The notes: a model not told the origin generated them from the sequence alone. Positions 7,766 to 17,060 are shown, counted from the first letter of the stretch. The stretch: 64,000 bases of DNA from Microcoleus sp. FACHB-672 (GCF_014695725.1 NZ_JACJOU010000009.1:97051-161050), one strand, 5' to 3'. A program made the numbers and translations.

Positions 7766-8818
7766 ATGCCTAACAAAATCTTGGACGCTCATATTGAAAA
7801 CGCCCAGATTTTAATTAGTCCGATTGAAATCAAAGCCAAATTACCCTTAACGGTTTCAACCGGCAATCATGTTTTGCAATATCGCAAAGAAATACAAGAT
7901 ATCCTGGATGGGAAGGATAAGCGGAAATTTATCGTTGTTGGACCCTGTTCAATTCATGATGTAGATGCCGGCTATGAATATGCAAAGCGCCTTAAAACAC
8001 TTTCAGAAAAAGTAAAAGATAAATTTTTACTGATCATGAGGGTTTATTTTGAAAAACCCAGAACAACCGTGGGCTGGAAAGGATTAATTAACGATCCAGA
8101 CATGGATGATTCTTTTCATATAGAAAAAGGTTTACACCTGGGGCGTCAGTTCCTGATTGGAATTGCCGAATTGCAATTGCCGGCAGCCACAGAAGCCCTC
8201 GATCCGATTGTCCCGCAATATATCGGCGACTTGATTTCCTGGACAGCTATTGGCGCACGCACCACAGAATCACAAACGCACCGAGAAATGGCTAGTGGGC
8301 TTTCGATGCCGGTGGGTTTCAAAAACAGCACAGATGGTAGCATAGAAGTCGCTTTGAATGCCTTGCAATCAGCGAGCAAACCTCACCATTTCCTAGGCAT
8401 TAATGCCAGAGGATTAGTGTCGGTTTTCAAAACTACTGGCAATGCCTATGGTCATATTATTCTCCGAGGCGGGAATGGTCAGCCCAACTTTTATCCAGAT
8501 CATGTAAAAGCAGTAGAAGAAAGATTGCAAAAGGCCGATCTAGCTGTAAGGATGGTCATTGATTGCAGCCACGGCAATTCAAACAAAGATTACAGAAAAC
8601 AAGGGTACGTTTTTGAGAATGTAATGCAACAAATGGTGGACGGGAACACGTCAATTGTTGGCTTGATGTTGGAATCGAATATCTATGAAGGCGGTCAATC
8701 GATTCCGATTCCAAGTCAACTTGATCAACTCAAATACGGGGTTTCTGTCACCGATAAATGTATCGGTTGGGAGGAAACAGAAGAAATGATTTTGGCTGCC
8801 TACGAAAAACTGCCATAA
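7766..8818 (+). CDS. aroF: 3-deoxy-7-phosphoheptulonate (DAHP) synthase, class I
   Basis: This 350-residue class I-alpha DAHP synthase condenses phosphoenolpyruvate with erythrose 4-phosphate, the first step of the shikimate pathway to aromatic amino acids. Diagnostic segments are VVGPCSIHD, MRVYFEKPRTTVGWKGLINDP, LPAATEALDPIVPQYIGDLI, SWTAIGARTTESQTHR, MPVGFKNSTDG and VIDCSHGNSNKD, all typical of the AroF/G/H group. I take the ATG at 7766 because AGGAGG lies nine bases before it (7751-7756) and homologues begin close to there. An upstream in-frame ATG at 7694 lacks such a site. It seems to be transcribed alone. Which aromatic amino acid inhibits it cannot be read from the sequence, so the choice among aroF, aroG and aroH is nominal. 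Confidence 0.93.
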   Translation: MPNKILDAHIENAQILISPIEIKAKLPLTVSTGNHVLQYRKEIQDILDGKDKRKFIVVGPCSIHDVDAGYEYAKRLKTLSEKVKDKFLLIMRVYFEKPRTTVGWKGLINDPDMDDSFHIEKGLHLGRQFLIGIAELQLPAATEALDPIVPQYIGDLISWTAIGARTTESQTHREMASGLSMPVGFKNSTDGSIEVALNALQSASKPHHFLGINARGLVSVFKTTGNAYGHIILRGGNGQPNFYPDHVKAVEERLQKADLAVRMVIDCSHGNSNKDYRKQGYVFENVMQQMVDGNTSIVGLMLESNIYEGGQSIPIPSQLDQLKYGVSVTDKCIGWEETEEMILAAYEKLP

Positions 8819-9419
8819 AAGCTTAGTGGGTGCATGGGGGGTGGTGCTAGGTAACCCTAATCAAAGCGACAATTCTTTAGATTCTTGTAATAACATCGCC
8901 CATGCCTCCCAACTTGAAAACAGCACGAATTATTGCCCTCGCCCTATACAGGTTGGGGCTATTTTTGTTTTTGTCTAACCACCCGGCTGCTTTCTCTAAA
9001 ACAAAGCCGGCAACATCCTTGAAATAAGGAATTTTGAGTTAGCCGGTTTTATCGAAGCTGGCATTAAGGGAGTTTTTGGAAATAATGTTTGGTGATTGCA
9101 TCAAGTTATATACAAACTTTCTAATTATTAGGTAAAAATGATTTATCCTGGCCGTACTAATCTAATAATTACTCTTATTAAAACTTACTAACTTCAAGGC
9201 GGGTTGCGTAAAATCCGGAAATTTACAAACTTAACAGAGACACTTAAAAAAGTGGCTAATTTAAACAAAATAAGTTTAACTTCAAGACTTTAATAATTAG
9301 TGGAAACCGGCTAAATGTGAGAGCAAGGCTAGTAATCACGTAAATTCAGCAAAATTCCTCTGGTTTCGGAAACTTGCTGAGCAAGAATCAGTCCTAACTT
9401 TAATCTAAGGTAATGATTT
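8819..9419. other. 600-bp intergenic region, no gene seen
   Basis: No ORF here is convincing. A weak hairpin with GCCC and GGGGC arms followed by T-rich sequence (about 8940-8975) could terminate the DAHP synthase transcript. The rest becomes AT-rich towards the next gene, as expected of a promoter region. No tRNA or tandem repeat is seen. Confidence 0.5.
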
Positions 9420-10025
9420 ATGAGCTTTTCTCTGAAAAAGATTGAGCGTTATTGTTTTCGCGAAATAAGTAGTGGAAAATTTGGATTTTCTCGCCGCAAG
9501 CTGATTCCCATTTTTTTGTTAGCTGGAATTGTGTCCGCCGGCACAAGTTTTATGCTATTTAATCTTGTTGGGGTTGATAAAGCTGTTAGCCAAAGTGCCA
9601 ATCAGCGTCAACAGACATTTACTAGCTCAAGTTTTCGGGCTACTTTGCAATATCCGAGTCACTGGAAACTAATAGAAGGTTACGATACATTTAACACGCG
9701 CTATGGCAGCTCTAATGGCTTTTTTATGATGTCCGCTATCCAAAATGAAGGAATAACTTTTGAGGCTTTGTGCGCTCAGGAAGCGAGCCACAAGCTCAAA
9801 CCTTACGGCTCAAACCCTCGCATCCAGAAACTACAAATTCAGGGACAGCAAGCCTGTTTAATTTTGCCTTCAAAGGATCAAAATGAAGCCATGATGAACC
9901 AAGCTCAGCTCATTGTTCAAGCTCCGCGAGAGATAAAAATCTCTGGAAGCCGATACAAGAACTTTGTATTAGTGGCCGATAAATACCATATCCGAGAGCT
10001 TGCTAAGACACTGAAATTTATTTAG
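9420..10025 (+). CDS. Exported or membrane-anchored protein, unknown function
   Basis: This 201-residue protein has a basic N-terminus and one hydrophobic segment at about residues 30-55 (PIFLLAGIVSAGTSFMLFNL), either an uncleaved anchor or a signal peptide. The rest begins FRATLQYPSHWKLIEGYDTF and ends LVADKYHIRELAKTLKF. The pattern of a 'YPxxW' strand, a central 'GQQACLILPS' strand and a terminal helix recalls PsbP-like or related small secreted domains of cyanobacteria, but I cannot assign a family. AAGG lies about nine bases before the ATG. It precedes the serine hydrolase on the same strand with 140 bp between them. Confidence 0.7.
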   Translation: MSFSLKKIERYCFREISSGKFGFSRRKLIPIFLLAGIVSAGTSFMLFNLVGVDKAVSQSANQRQQTFTSSSFRATLQYPSHWKLIEGYDTFNTRYGSSNGFFMMSAIQNEGITFEALCAQEASHKLKPYGSNPRIQKLQIQGQQACLILPSKDQNEAMMNQAQLIVQAPREIKISGSRYKNFVLVADKYHIRELAKTLKFI

Positions 10026-10165
10026 CTCAAATTCTTGTGAGGCAGGTACCTTGCTTGCCTCATAAGAAATGATTGAATTCTGATCTCGGTGCAACGGCTA
10101 GGGCTGTTTTTTTATTTGCTAACATAATATTTTTAAAGTTTAACAGGTATTTAGGATTGATAGCA

Positions 10166-11287
10166 ATGTCTAAACGTATTTCTCGCCGACAGTTTCTTAA
10201 GCATAGTAAAGCTGGAATTCTCGGTCTTTCGACTTTTGGGTTAGTGAGCTTGGGGTGTAATTCTCGCGCTTCAGGACAGTTAAAAACCAATGTGCCGGCA
10301 GAAAAATTGATTGCCGGTCTTCAACAGCAAATCCCTCAACTCATGCAAAGAGCTGGGGTTCCAGGTGTTGCCGTTGCGATGGTTAGGGATGGGGAAATTC
10401 TTTGGAGTCGTGGCTTCGGAGTTAAAAATACAGACAGTGGGCAACCTGTCAATGAAAATACCGTATTTGCTGCCGCTTCTTTAAGCAAGCCGGTGTTAGC
10501 TTATGCTGCTATGAAACTGTACGAGCGGGGCGAATTAGACCTCGACGCTCCTTTAGCAAATTATACGGCTAAACCTTACATTTCTGATTCCAGAATTTGG
10601 AAAATTACAGCGCGGTTAGTGTTGTGTCATAAAACAGGGTTTCCCAACTGGAGTGGGGACGAGCCGGTTTGGATAGAGTTTACTCCCGGTGCAAAATTCA
10701 GCTATTCAAGCGAAGGTTTTCTTTATTTGCAAAGTGTTATAGAACGCATAACAAAGCAACCGTTTAATGAATATGTAACCCGCAATGTCTTCGCACCTTT
10801 GGGTATGACGAACAGCAGTTATATTTGGAAAAGTTCTTACCAATCTTCAAGCGCCAACGGACATGATAGGGATGGTGTTCCGTTTCCTGTCGGTAAACCC
10901 TCTCAAGCAAACGGTGCCGGCAGTTTACGCACAACGGCTACCGACTACGCAAAATTTTTAATCGCCATGATGGAACCGGCAGTGAATGATCCTTTCCGAC
11001 TCAATGAAGTAAGTTTAAATAAAATGCTGCAACAAAACAGCGGAATTAGTCAATCTTTGGGTTGGGGTCTCGGTTGGGGGTTGGAACGCACCAACGATGG
11101 AGATTTTTTCTGGCACTGGGGAGATAGTGGGATCTTCAAAAGCTTTGCGTTAGGTTCCAAAAGATTTAAAACTGGAATGGTTATTTTAACGAATAGTGAA
11201 AATGGATTGAGGATTTGTGAAAATATTGTTCGGCTGGCAATAGGAGGACAGCACCCAGCCTTTTCTTTTTCGATGATTGATTACTAA
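10166..11287 (+). CDS. Serine hydrolase (beta-lactamase/class C-like), Tat-exported lipoprotein
   Basis: This 373-residue beta-lactamase-related protein (PF00144) starts at the ATG at 10166, where the protein begins with a twin-arginine signal, ISRRQFLKHS. The hydrophobic core ends in LVSLGC, a lipobox, so it is probably a Tat-exported lipoprotein. The catalytic SxxK motif is AASLSKP with Ser105 and Lys108, the second motif is YSS at Tyr180, and HWGDSG near residue 316 replaces the KTG-type motif. The family includes D-aminopeptidases, esterases and DD-peptidases, so the substrate is open. It lies 23 bp before the YdcF-like gene and probably shares its transcript. AGGA sits nine bases before the start. 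Confidence 0.87.
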   Translation: MSKRISRRQFLKHSKAGILGLSTFGLVSLGCNSRASGQLKTNVPAEKLIAGLQQQIPQLMQRAGVPGVAVAMVRDGEILWSRGFGVKNTDSGQPVNENTVFAAASLSKPVLAYAAMKLYERGELDLDAPLANYTAKPYISDSRIWKITARLVLCHKTGFPNWSGDEPVWIEFTPGAKFSYSSEGFLYLQSVIERITKQPFNEYVTRNVFAPLGMTNSSYIWKSSYQSSSANGHDRDGVPFPVGKPSQANGAGSLRTTATDYAKFLIAMMEPAVNDPFRLNEVSLNKMLQQNSGISQSLGWGLGWGLERTNDGDFFWHWGDSGIFKSFALGSKRFKTGMVILTNSENGLRICENIVRLAIGGQHPAFSFSMIDY

Positions 11288-11310
11288 GATAATTTTTTAA
11301 GGCTTAAGAA

Positions 11311-11967
11311 ATGAAGTTAGCTAAATCGCCTAGAAAAGTTAAGCGGCTGAAACGGAGATTTGCGAGAGTGGCAATTCTAGGAATTGCTACGCTTATCCTT
11401 TGGATTGGATATTTAGCCGGCAGCATCTATTTTTACGGCACTCAAACAACAACTGAGTCAGCAGATGCAGCCATTGTCTTGGGTGCAGCCGTTTGGGATA
11501 CAGAACCGTCACCCGTTTTTAGAGAGCGCATCAATCATGCAATTACTCTCTATAAAACGAATCAAGTTAAAAATATTATCTTCACCGGCGGACAAGGGGA
11601 AGTCACCGAAGAGGCAGAATCAATTGTGGCAAAAGATTATGCAATTGAGCGGGGAGTTGCGGGGGGAAATATTTTGACTGAAACGCAATCGCGAACAACA
11701 TTTCAAAATCTTTACTATGCAAAGCAAGAAGCTGAAAAAAATCAGTTAAGTCAATTTTTAATTGTCAGCGATCCGTTGCACATGAAACGAGCGATGCGAA
11801 TGGCGCAAGATTTAGACATGAAAGCAAATTCATCCCCAACACCAACCACGCGATATAAAAGTTTGCCGGCTCAGTTGGAGTTTTTGAGACGAGAAACATT
11901 ATTTTACGGCTTATATTTAATCAAACGGTTATTTGAAATGCCGGCTCAAAATCCTCACACCTTTTAA
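11311..11967 (+). CDS. YdcF/SanA family (DUF218) membrane protein
   Basis: This 218-residue protein has a basic N-terminus and one membrane helix (about 20-45), then a DUF218 domain: ADAAIVLGAAVWDTEPSP, IIFTGGQGE, TETQSRTTFQNL and LIVSDPLHMKRA. Relatives such as SanA and YdcF affect envelope permeability or peptidoglycan metabolism, with an undefined enzymatic role. The domain should face the periplasm. It starts 23 bp after the serine hydrolase and likely works with it in envelope chemistry, an inference from the operon only. TAAGG lies about nine bases before the ATG. Confidence 0.87.
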   Translation: MKLAKSPRKVKRLKRRFARVAILGIATLILWIGYLAGSIYFYGTQTTTESADAAIVLGAAVWDTEPSPVFRERINHAITLYKTNQVKNIIFTGGQGEVTEEAESIVAKDYAIERGVAGGNILTETQSRTTFQNLYYAKQEAEKNQLSQFLIVSDPLHMKRAMRMAQDLDMKANSSPTPTTRYKSLPAQLEFLRRETLFYGLYLIKRLFEMPAQNPHTF

Positions 11968-12038
11968 CTTTATTAAAAGTCTAGGCAAACCGAATTTGCT
12001 ATTAGCCGGCATCGGCAGGCTTCACAGCGGCCTCATCC

Positions 12039-12254
12039 TTATGCCGGCTGCTGCATCAAAATTTCTTGCGGCCAAAGCATAATCTCTTCCAGATTCTCCC
12101 ATGCCGGCGCAAAAGGTTGCATGGCTAAGGAACAAGACTTCCAGCTCCCTTGCACCGGCACATCGAGAAGCTGGCAGTTGCCCCCTCGGCGTCCTTCGAT
12201 CGTGTAGAACCGGCAATTGCGACAAGTGGAAGTACAAGGGCTACTGGATTGCAT
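12039..12254 (-). CDS. Conserved cyanobacterial Cys-rich small protein
   Basis: This 71-residue soluble protein contains CTSTCRNCRFYTIEGRRGG, then NCQLLDVPVQGSWKSC and a tail with PAWENLEEIMLW. The five Cys in two clusters suggest a zinc or iron-sulfur site. To my recollection this type of protein is conserved across cyanobacteria without an assigned function. The ATG at 12254 gives the Cys-rich frame. An overlapping ORF in another frame (12022-12237) lacks this pattern and was discarded. A 44-base fold-back sequence lies immediately upstream of the start (12264-12307). Confidence 0.8.
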   Translation of the reverse strand: MQSSSPCTSTCRNCRFYTIEGRRGGNCQLLDVPVQGSWKSCSLAMQPFAPAWENLEEIMLWPQEILMQQPA

Positions 12255-12692
12255 AAAAGTTATCGCTCGAAAGTGATGCTTGTACTATGAAGCTTTTTTT
12301 TCGAGCGTGAAGTAGTCTAGGTATCAAAAAAGGGAGAAAAAGATTAAAAAAATCTGTTACTTAAAATTTATAAGAAACGGTAATAAAACAAATTTCGATT
12401 GCTTATAGAATTCACAATCTGCCAAGATGGCATTTTTTATTTCGTTTATATGATAAAGTCCGGTTAATTAAGGAAATTGACAAACTGATTCGTCAAAAAG
12501 TCAAAGGCTTTTAGAGAAAGGCTTAGAGCCGTTAAGCCCGGAGGCAAAATTCACAAGTTACAATCCAAACTTGCTCGGATCAAGCAAATTTTTCTCCCAC
12601 GATCCCCAAACGGGGAAAACTACCCTCGATTTCTGATCCCCTTTGCCTCTTTCCTTCAATTGCAACAGGCAAGTTAAACCGGCAATCGCCCC
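12255..12692. other. Intergenic region with an upstream fold-back sequence
   Basis: These 438 bp between the HAD gene and the Cys-rich gene carry no supported ORF. They contain the inverted repeat at 12264-12307 and AT-rich sequence that presumably holds the promoter of the Cys-rich gene. Nothing else stands out. Confidence 0.5.
12264..12307. repeat. Inverted repeat (9-bp perfect arms) upstream of the Cys-rich gene
   Basis: CGCTCGAAA at 12264-12272 pairs with TTTCGAGCG at 12299-12307, and GCTT/AAGC inside the loop can extend the hairpin. It ends nine bases before the start codon on the minus strand, so it would form in the 5' leader of that mRNA or act as an operator. Confidence 0.6.
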
Positions 12693-13355
12693 TCAGCCGG
12701 CTCTCTCAGAAGCTCGCAAGAACGACCACAGTTGAGAATCTGTGAAATCAGGAATCACCATTGCCGCACCGACATCGAAGAGGTTTTGCGGAGGATGGGT
12801 TGAAGCAATGCCAATTGTATAAATGCCGGCAGCCACAGCCGAACGAATTCCAGAGGGAGAATCTTCAAAGGCAAGCGCTTCTTCTGGCTTTACACCCAAA
12901 CGGCTCAGCGCCAATAGATAGGGAGCGGGATCGGGCTTTCCTGCCGGCCCATCTTCCGCTAAGATTACCTGCGGAAAAATCTCGATCAGTTCCAAAACTT
13001 CCAGCATAAACTCAGCATTCGCACGCGGGGCATTTGTCACAAGCGCCCGTTGCAACCGGCGCTCATCTATCCAAGCGATCACATCAGGAAGTCCGGGCAA
13101 ACATTGAAGTTCAGTCGCCAGCCGGCGGAAGTGAGCCTCTTTTTCATCTGCAACCTGCTTGCCTTCAGATTCCGTCAAGTGTGGCAAAATATCTTGAACA
13201 ATCACCGGATTGAGACGACCGCTAATCCGGCTTTTATAAAACGCCTGATCAATTTCTAAATCATGCGATCTCAGCAATTCTTGCCAAGTTAAAAAGTGGA
13301 TCGGGTCAGTATTTGCCAGAGTTCCATCGAGATCAAAAAGTATTGCCGCCAGCAT
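12693..13355 (-). CDS. HAD-family hydrolase (phosphoglycolate phosphatase / phosphoglucomutase-like)
   Basis: This 220-residue HAD subfamily IA protein has motif I LFDLDGTLANTDP (nucleophile Asp8, acid Asp10), motif II VTNAPR, motif III KPDPAPYLLAL and motif IV FEDSPSGIRSAVAAGI. A helical cap lies between residues 15 and 85. The family removes phosphate from small sugar phosphates or isomerises them, as in phosphoglycolate phosphatase and beta-phosphoglucomutase. The FEDSPSG motif and cap type fit either. The enzyme is cytoplasmic. GGGTGAG before the ATG may serve as its ribosome binding site. No neighbour indicates the substrate. Confidence 0.88.
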   Translation of the reverse strand: MLAAILFDLDGTLANTDPIHFLTWQELLRSHDLEIDQAFYKSRISGRLNPVIVQDILPHLTESEGKQVADEKEAHFRRLATELQCLPGLPDVIAWIDERRLQRALVTNAPRANAEFMLEVLELIEIFPQVILAEDGPAGKPDPAPYLLALSRLGVKPEEALAFEDSPSGIRSAVAAGIYTIGIASTHPPQNLFDVGAAMVIPDFTDSQLWSFLRASERAG

Positions 13356-13524
13356 CGTTTCTCACCCATTCCTTAAGTCTGAATACCGAGGCTAATTATC
13401 GCCCGGAATTAGCAAATCTCTAGTTAAATTCCGCACCATTCCTCATTTATGGGAATGCCGGCTTAGATTGAGTTTGCGAAAATAACCGTCATTAATTTTT
13501 CTCTTTCTGACTCTTTCCTTCTTT

Positions 13525-13543
13525 CACTCAGCACTCAGCACTC
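13525..13543. repeat. Heptameric STRR (CACTCAG units) at the end of the EamA gene
   Basis: CACTCAG is repeated at 13525-13531 and 13532-13538, followed by CACTC. On the coding strand the array reads GAGTGCTGAGTGCTGAGTG and provides the last Glu-Cys codons and the TGA stop of the EamA gene. Confidence 0.7.
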
Positions 13544-14452
13544 TTTCCTCGCGCCTAATGCCGCAATCGCGACACCGGCAAGCAAAACCGCCGCACCTCC
13601 CAGAACCGGCACTGGCGGCACTTCCCCAAATAGCAGATAGCCAAGGAGACTCGAACCCACCGGCTCAAACAAAATTGCCAGCGTCACCAAGGTGGGTGAA
13701 ATCCAGACAACCGCCCAGTTAAAACTGGTGTGGCCAATCAACTGAGGAAAAATGGCCATCAACAGTAGGTAGAGATAAACCTCTTTCGGATAACCGATGT
13801 AGCCGGCTCCAAACATCGGCGGCAGAGGCAAAAGCACGAGCGCTGCAACCGTGTAAGCCACCGCCGCGTATCCCCCGATGCTCAGTCCTCGCCGCTGCGC
13901 CTCCCGCCCTAAAAGCAAATACAGGCTAATGGCAACCGAACCCAGCAGCGCCAGAAAATCCCCCCATAGTGGGTTGCTGCCGGCATGAGCCGAACCTGCA
14001 TCTCCGAAACCGATACACAAGCCGCCGGCGAAAGCAATGGCAATCCCAGCCGCTTGTTGCGTGGTGGGTTTCTCCTTAAACCACAGCCATGAAAGAATTG
14101 CCACCCAAACTGGATTGGTTGTGACGAGGGCGGTAGAGGCTGCAATTGAGGTATAAGAGAGCGAAGTAATCCAGGTGGCAAAGTGCAGTGCCAGAAAAAA
14201 CCCCGCCATGCCGGCAAAACGCAAAGCACCCCGATCTAGCCGGTTAAACTGAATGCGTCGCCACGTTGGCAGCAAAATCAGGCCGGCAAGCGCCAGACGA
14301 GAAGCCGCCAAAACCAGACTGAATCCCACGCCTCCCGCGCCGGCTGCTGCAATGGCCAGCCGGATAAATATTGCCGCCGTCGAGATGGCCAAAATGCCAG
14401 CGCTCAGAACCAGCCCTACTTGCCAACGAGCCGGTGGCTCGGCTAGGCTCAT
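13535..14452 (-). CDS. EamA-family drug/metabolite transporter
   Basis: This 305-residue inner-membrane protein has about ten hydrophobic segments arranged as two EamA repeats (about 15-145 and 160-300). Segments such as LALHFATWITSLSYTSIAAS, ALVTTNPVWVAILSWLWFKE and LVTLAILFEPVGSSLLGYLL are typical of the DMT superfamily, which exports amino acids, nucleosides or other metabolites. The substrate cannot be read. The stop codon lies in a heptameric repeat, so the extreme C-terminus (after ALGARK) may not be ancestral. It has no evident operon partner. Confidence 0.9.
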   Translation of the reverse strand: MSLAEPPARWQVGLVLSAGILAISTAAIFIRLAIAAAGAGGVGFSLVLAASRLALAGLILLPTWRRIQFNRLDRGALRFAGMAGFFLALHFATWITSLSYTSIAASTALVTTNPVWVAILSWLWFKEKPTTQQAAGIAIAFAGGLCIGFGDAGSAHAGSNPLWGDFLALLGSVAISLYLLLGREAQRRGLSIGGYAAVAYTVAALVLLPLPPMFGAGYIGYPKEVYLYLLLMAIFPQLIGHTSFNWAVVWISPTLVTLAILFEPVGSSLLGYLLFGEVPPVPVLGGAAVLLAGVAIAALGARKEC

Positions 14453-14654
14453 CTACTCAATTCCTATGCCAAATTCTTCTATTTTGTCTGATCCTGAGCG
14501 CTTTTTTAACCCAGAGTTACAAAAAAGTTAGCGCCAAGTTCCCATAGGAAACCACAGACAGATTTGAGGAATTCTTAGCTATTTCTGCTAGCAAACCCGG
14601 ATTTCTCCTTTGTGTCAAGAAGCAACTCTGAGTCGGCGATTCTTTAATTGATTT

Positions 14655-14885
14655 CTAGAACCTAGACCCGCAAATCGCCAGCACTCTTTCTTCAGGCTGG
14701 TTTCTATGTTTCTCCCGGCATATCAAAATTTGAGCTAACCGTTGCTCCGCATAATACTGATGGACGAACCAACCCAAAGGGGCACCGGCAATGATGCCAA
14801 CAATCAAACCCGTAAGCAGGCTATTAATTAGATTTTTTCTACTGCCATCTGTTTTGCTAGGATTTTCATTCAATTGCTTTTGCAT
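14655..14885 (-). CDS. Small single-pass membrane protein, unknown function
   Basis: This 76-residue protein has a polar N-terminus and one glycine-rich membrane helix (LLTGLIVGIIAGAPLGWFV, about 24-42). A basic region and the ending AICGSRF follow. GAGG lies about seven bases before the ATG, supporting translation. The family is not recognised. It is divergent from the MscS channel. Confidence 0.6.
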   Translation of the reverse strand: MQKQLNENPSKTDGSRKNLINSLLTGLIVGIIAGAPLGWFVHQYYAEQRLAQILICREKHRNQPEERVLAICGSRF

Positions 14886-15257
14886 CTTCCAGCCCTCAAA
14901 TACTCACCTCTTTTAAGAGAATCAAATGATAGCGCTACTTGCGTCCCTCTAAATGCTTATCTTATAAACTGCCGAATTCCTCTCTTTGGGGGGTTCCATT
15001 CAAAATTTTTTCTTTTTTCATTTACAAAGTGAACACTTATCAATAGCTCTCATTCTGCTAACCTTTAAAATAAGAAATCTTTTGGTTTTAGAGAAGTGTT
15101 ATCATTTTGCGTGAATTGTTGCTGCCGAAAAAGCCGACTGTCTTAACCCTACAACGATAACGGCCTTTGCTCACAAACTTTGTGCCTCAGCCATGCGCCA
15201 TTTGCCTCTAGTCCCTAGTCTCTAGCCCCTAGTCCCTATATAGGTCGGAGCATCTAC
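14886..15257. other. Divergent intergenic region with STRR
   Basis: These 372 bp between the divergent small membrane gene and the MscS gene should hold both promoters. The right end contains the heptameric repeat at 15206-15240. No ORF is supported. Confidence 0.6.
15206..15240. repeat. Heptameric short tandem repeat (CCCTAGT-like, five units)
   Basis: Five consecutive 7-mers, CTCTAGT, CCCTAGT, CTCTAGC, CCCTAGT and CCCTATA, end 17 bp before the GTG start of the MscS gene. This is the STRR type of filamentous cyanobacteria. It lies within the 5' leader or promoter of the channel gene. Confidence 0.9.
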
Positions 15258-17060
15258 GTGAAAAACAATCGAAACCGTCATCAATTTTGGCTTTTGCCGG
15301 CCTGTTGTACTGCTGGAATTGTCATGGCGCTGCTTTTGGGTTTGTTGAGCCGGTCGCCTGCAATCGCACAAGGGAAAAGCGATCCGATGACTGCCTTCAG
15401 TGCCACTGTAGCTTCGCCAAAATCGGAACTTTCTTTAATCAGTTACCCGCAAGATTATTCTGATGAGTTGCTAGCTGTCAAAAGCCCCGAACGAGTCAAA
15501 AAAGTAGTTCCCTCAGTTTCCAAAGCTCCAATCATTTTAGATGGTCGAGAACTTTTTTTACTCAGTCAAGCGGGAGATTATCCCGCTGAATTTCGCGCTG
15601 AATGGATTAATACTCAACTAAAACAGGTCGCTCAATCTTCCGTGCCGGTGACAGTCAAGGTTGAAGAACGTAACCAATTATCAACGATTTTACTGAATGA
15701 TCAGTATTTGCTGACTGTCACCGAACGCGATGCAATTGACGGCATGACAGCAAAAGAACAAGCTGATATTTGGGCGAAACAAATTCAGCAAGCACTGCAA
15801 CAAGCTCAGCAAGAACGCAGCGGCGACTTTATTCAAGAAGCCTTAATTCAAGTCGCTGCGATGATCATGTTTGCGCTGGTGCTTCACTGGTTTGTAGGAC
15901 ATATTTGGCGGCACTATATCGTTACAGGATTGCAAAGAGTGATGCCGGTGCCGGCAGGTTCCAATCCTGAATCTCATAAAGTAATGGATGTGTTGCTCAA
16001 CCTCACTCTAGCGAGTGCGCGGTTGGGGTTATGGCTAGCCACAATTTTTAATATCACCAATCTATTTCCCTTAACGCGGCAGTGGAGTTACCGGCTCACA
16101 AATAGTTTGGGTGCAACGTTTACTTCTCCGATCCTCACCCTCAGCCAAAACGATTACTCGGTGACGGATCTCCTCATTCTGATGGTTCTACTTTTTGGAG
16201 TTGTTTTTATTTCTGGAATTGCCACCAATCTGGTAAGGTCTCGAATTTTAGGACTCACCGGCTTTAATCGGGGCGCACAGGAAGCTGTTGCCGTCATTAT
16301 TAAATATAGCTTAATTATTTTGGGCAGCCTTGTTGTGCTGCAAATTTGGGGGTTAGATATTAGTTCCTTAACCATTCTTGCCAGTGCGCTAGGCGTTGGG
16401 ATTGGTTTTGGATTTCAAGATATCGCCAAAAACTTTGGCAGCGGTTTAGTATTAATTTTTGAGCGCCCAATTCAAGTGGGAGATTTTATTGAAGTTGGAA
16501 CATATATGGGCACGGTAGAGCGAATAGGGGCACGCAGCACCCTGATCCGAACGCTCAATAATGTTTCTATCATTGTGCCAAATTCCCGATTTTTAGAAAC
16601 TGAAGTCATTAACTGGAGTCATCACAATCCAGTTTCCCGGTTGAAGTTGCCAGTTGGTGTGGCCTACGGTTCAGATATGAAAAAAGTTAAACAAGCATTG
16701 TTGGATGCCACGAAAGATCATGAGGGTGTCTTGCCCTTTCCTGCACCCCAAATTTTATTTATAGGGTTTGGGGAGAGTTATCTGGAGCTTGAATTACTTG
16801 TGTGGACAAAAGAACCTAGCAAACAATATATTCTCAAAAGCGATATCTATTTTCGCATTGAAGAACTCTTTCGGGAGCAAGACATTAAAATTCCTTTCCC
16901 ACAACAAGATTTACATCTGCATTCTGAAGATTTGCCTTTGAGTTTGTCGCCTGAATTGAAGCGTATTTTATCACGTCTGTTAGAACGCTTAGGAAATCAG
17001 CAAAACGGAACATCTGATGGAAGAAAGAAGGCAGAACACGATAGAATTGAGCGGGATTGA
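15258..17060 (+). CDS. MscS-family mechanosensitive ion channel
   Basis: This 600-residue channel begins with GTG (CGGAG seven bases before it). A signal-like helix is followed by a periplasmic domain of about 160 residues and several membrane helices (about 195-390). The conserved MscS pore helix and beta domain follow: ASALGVGIGFGFQDIAKNF, GSGLVLIFERPIQVGDFIEV, GTVERIGARSTLIRT and IVPNSRFLETEVINWSH. MscS channels open under membrane tension to release solutes on osmotic downshock. It is longer than E. coli MscS because of the extra N-terminal domain, resembling the larger MscK/YnaI-type architecture. A heptameric repeat lies just upstream. Confidence 0.93.
   Translation: MKNNRNRHQFWLLPACCTAGIVMALLLGLLSRSPAIAQGKSDPMTAFSATVASPKSELSLISYPQDYSDELLAVKSPERVKKVVPSVSKAPIILDGRELFLLSQAGDYPAEFRAEWINTQLKQVAQSSVPVTVKVEERNQLSTILLNDQYLLTVTERDAIDGMTAKEQADIWAKQIQQALQQAQQERSGDFIQEALIQVAAMIMFALVLHWFVGHIWRHYIVTGLQRVMPVPAGSNPESHKVMDVLLNLTLASARLGLWLATIFNITNLFPLTRQWSYRLTNSLGATFTSPILTLSQNDYSVTDLLILMVLLFGVVFISGIATNLVRSRILGLTGFNRGAQEAVAVIIKYSLIILGSLVVLQIWGLDISSLTILASALGVGIGFGFQDIAKNFGSGLVLIFERPIQVGDFIEVGTYMGTVERIGARSTLIRTLNNVSIIVPNSRFLETEVINWSHHNPVSRLKLPVGVAYGSDMKKVKQALLDATKDHEGVLPFPAPQILFIGFGESYLELELLVWTKEPSKQYILKSDIYFRIEELFREQDIKIPFPQQDLHLHSEDLPLSLSPELKRILSRLLERLGNQQNGTSDGRKKAEHDRIERD

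Noticed and set aside
12022..12237. Minus-strand ORF overlapping the Cys-rich small protein in another frame
   Set aside because: The alternative frame carries the patterned Cys clusters and conserved-looking motifs.
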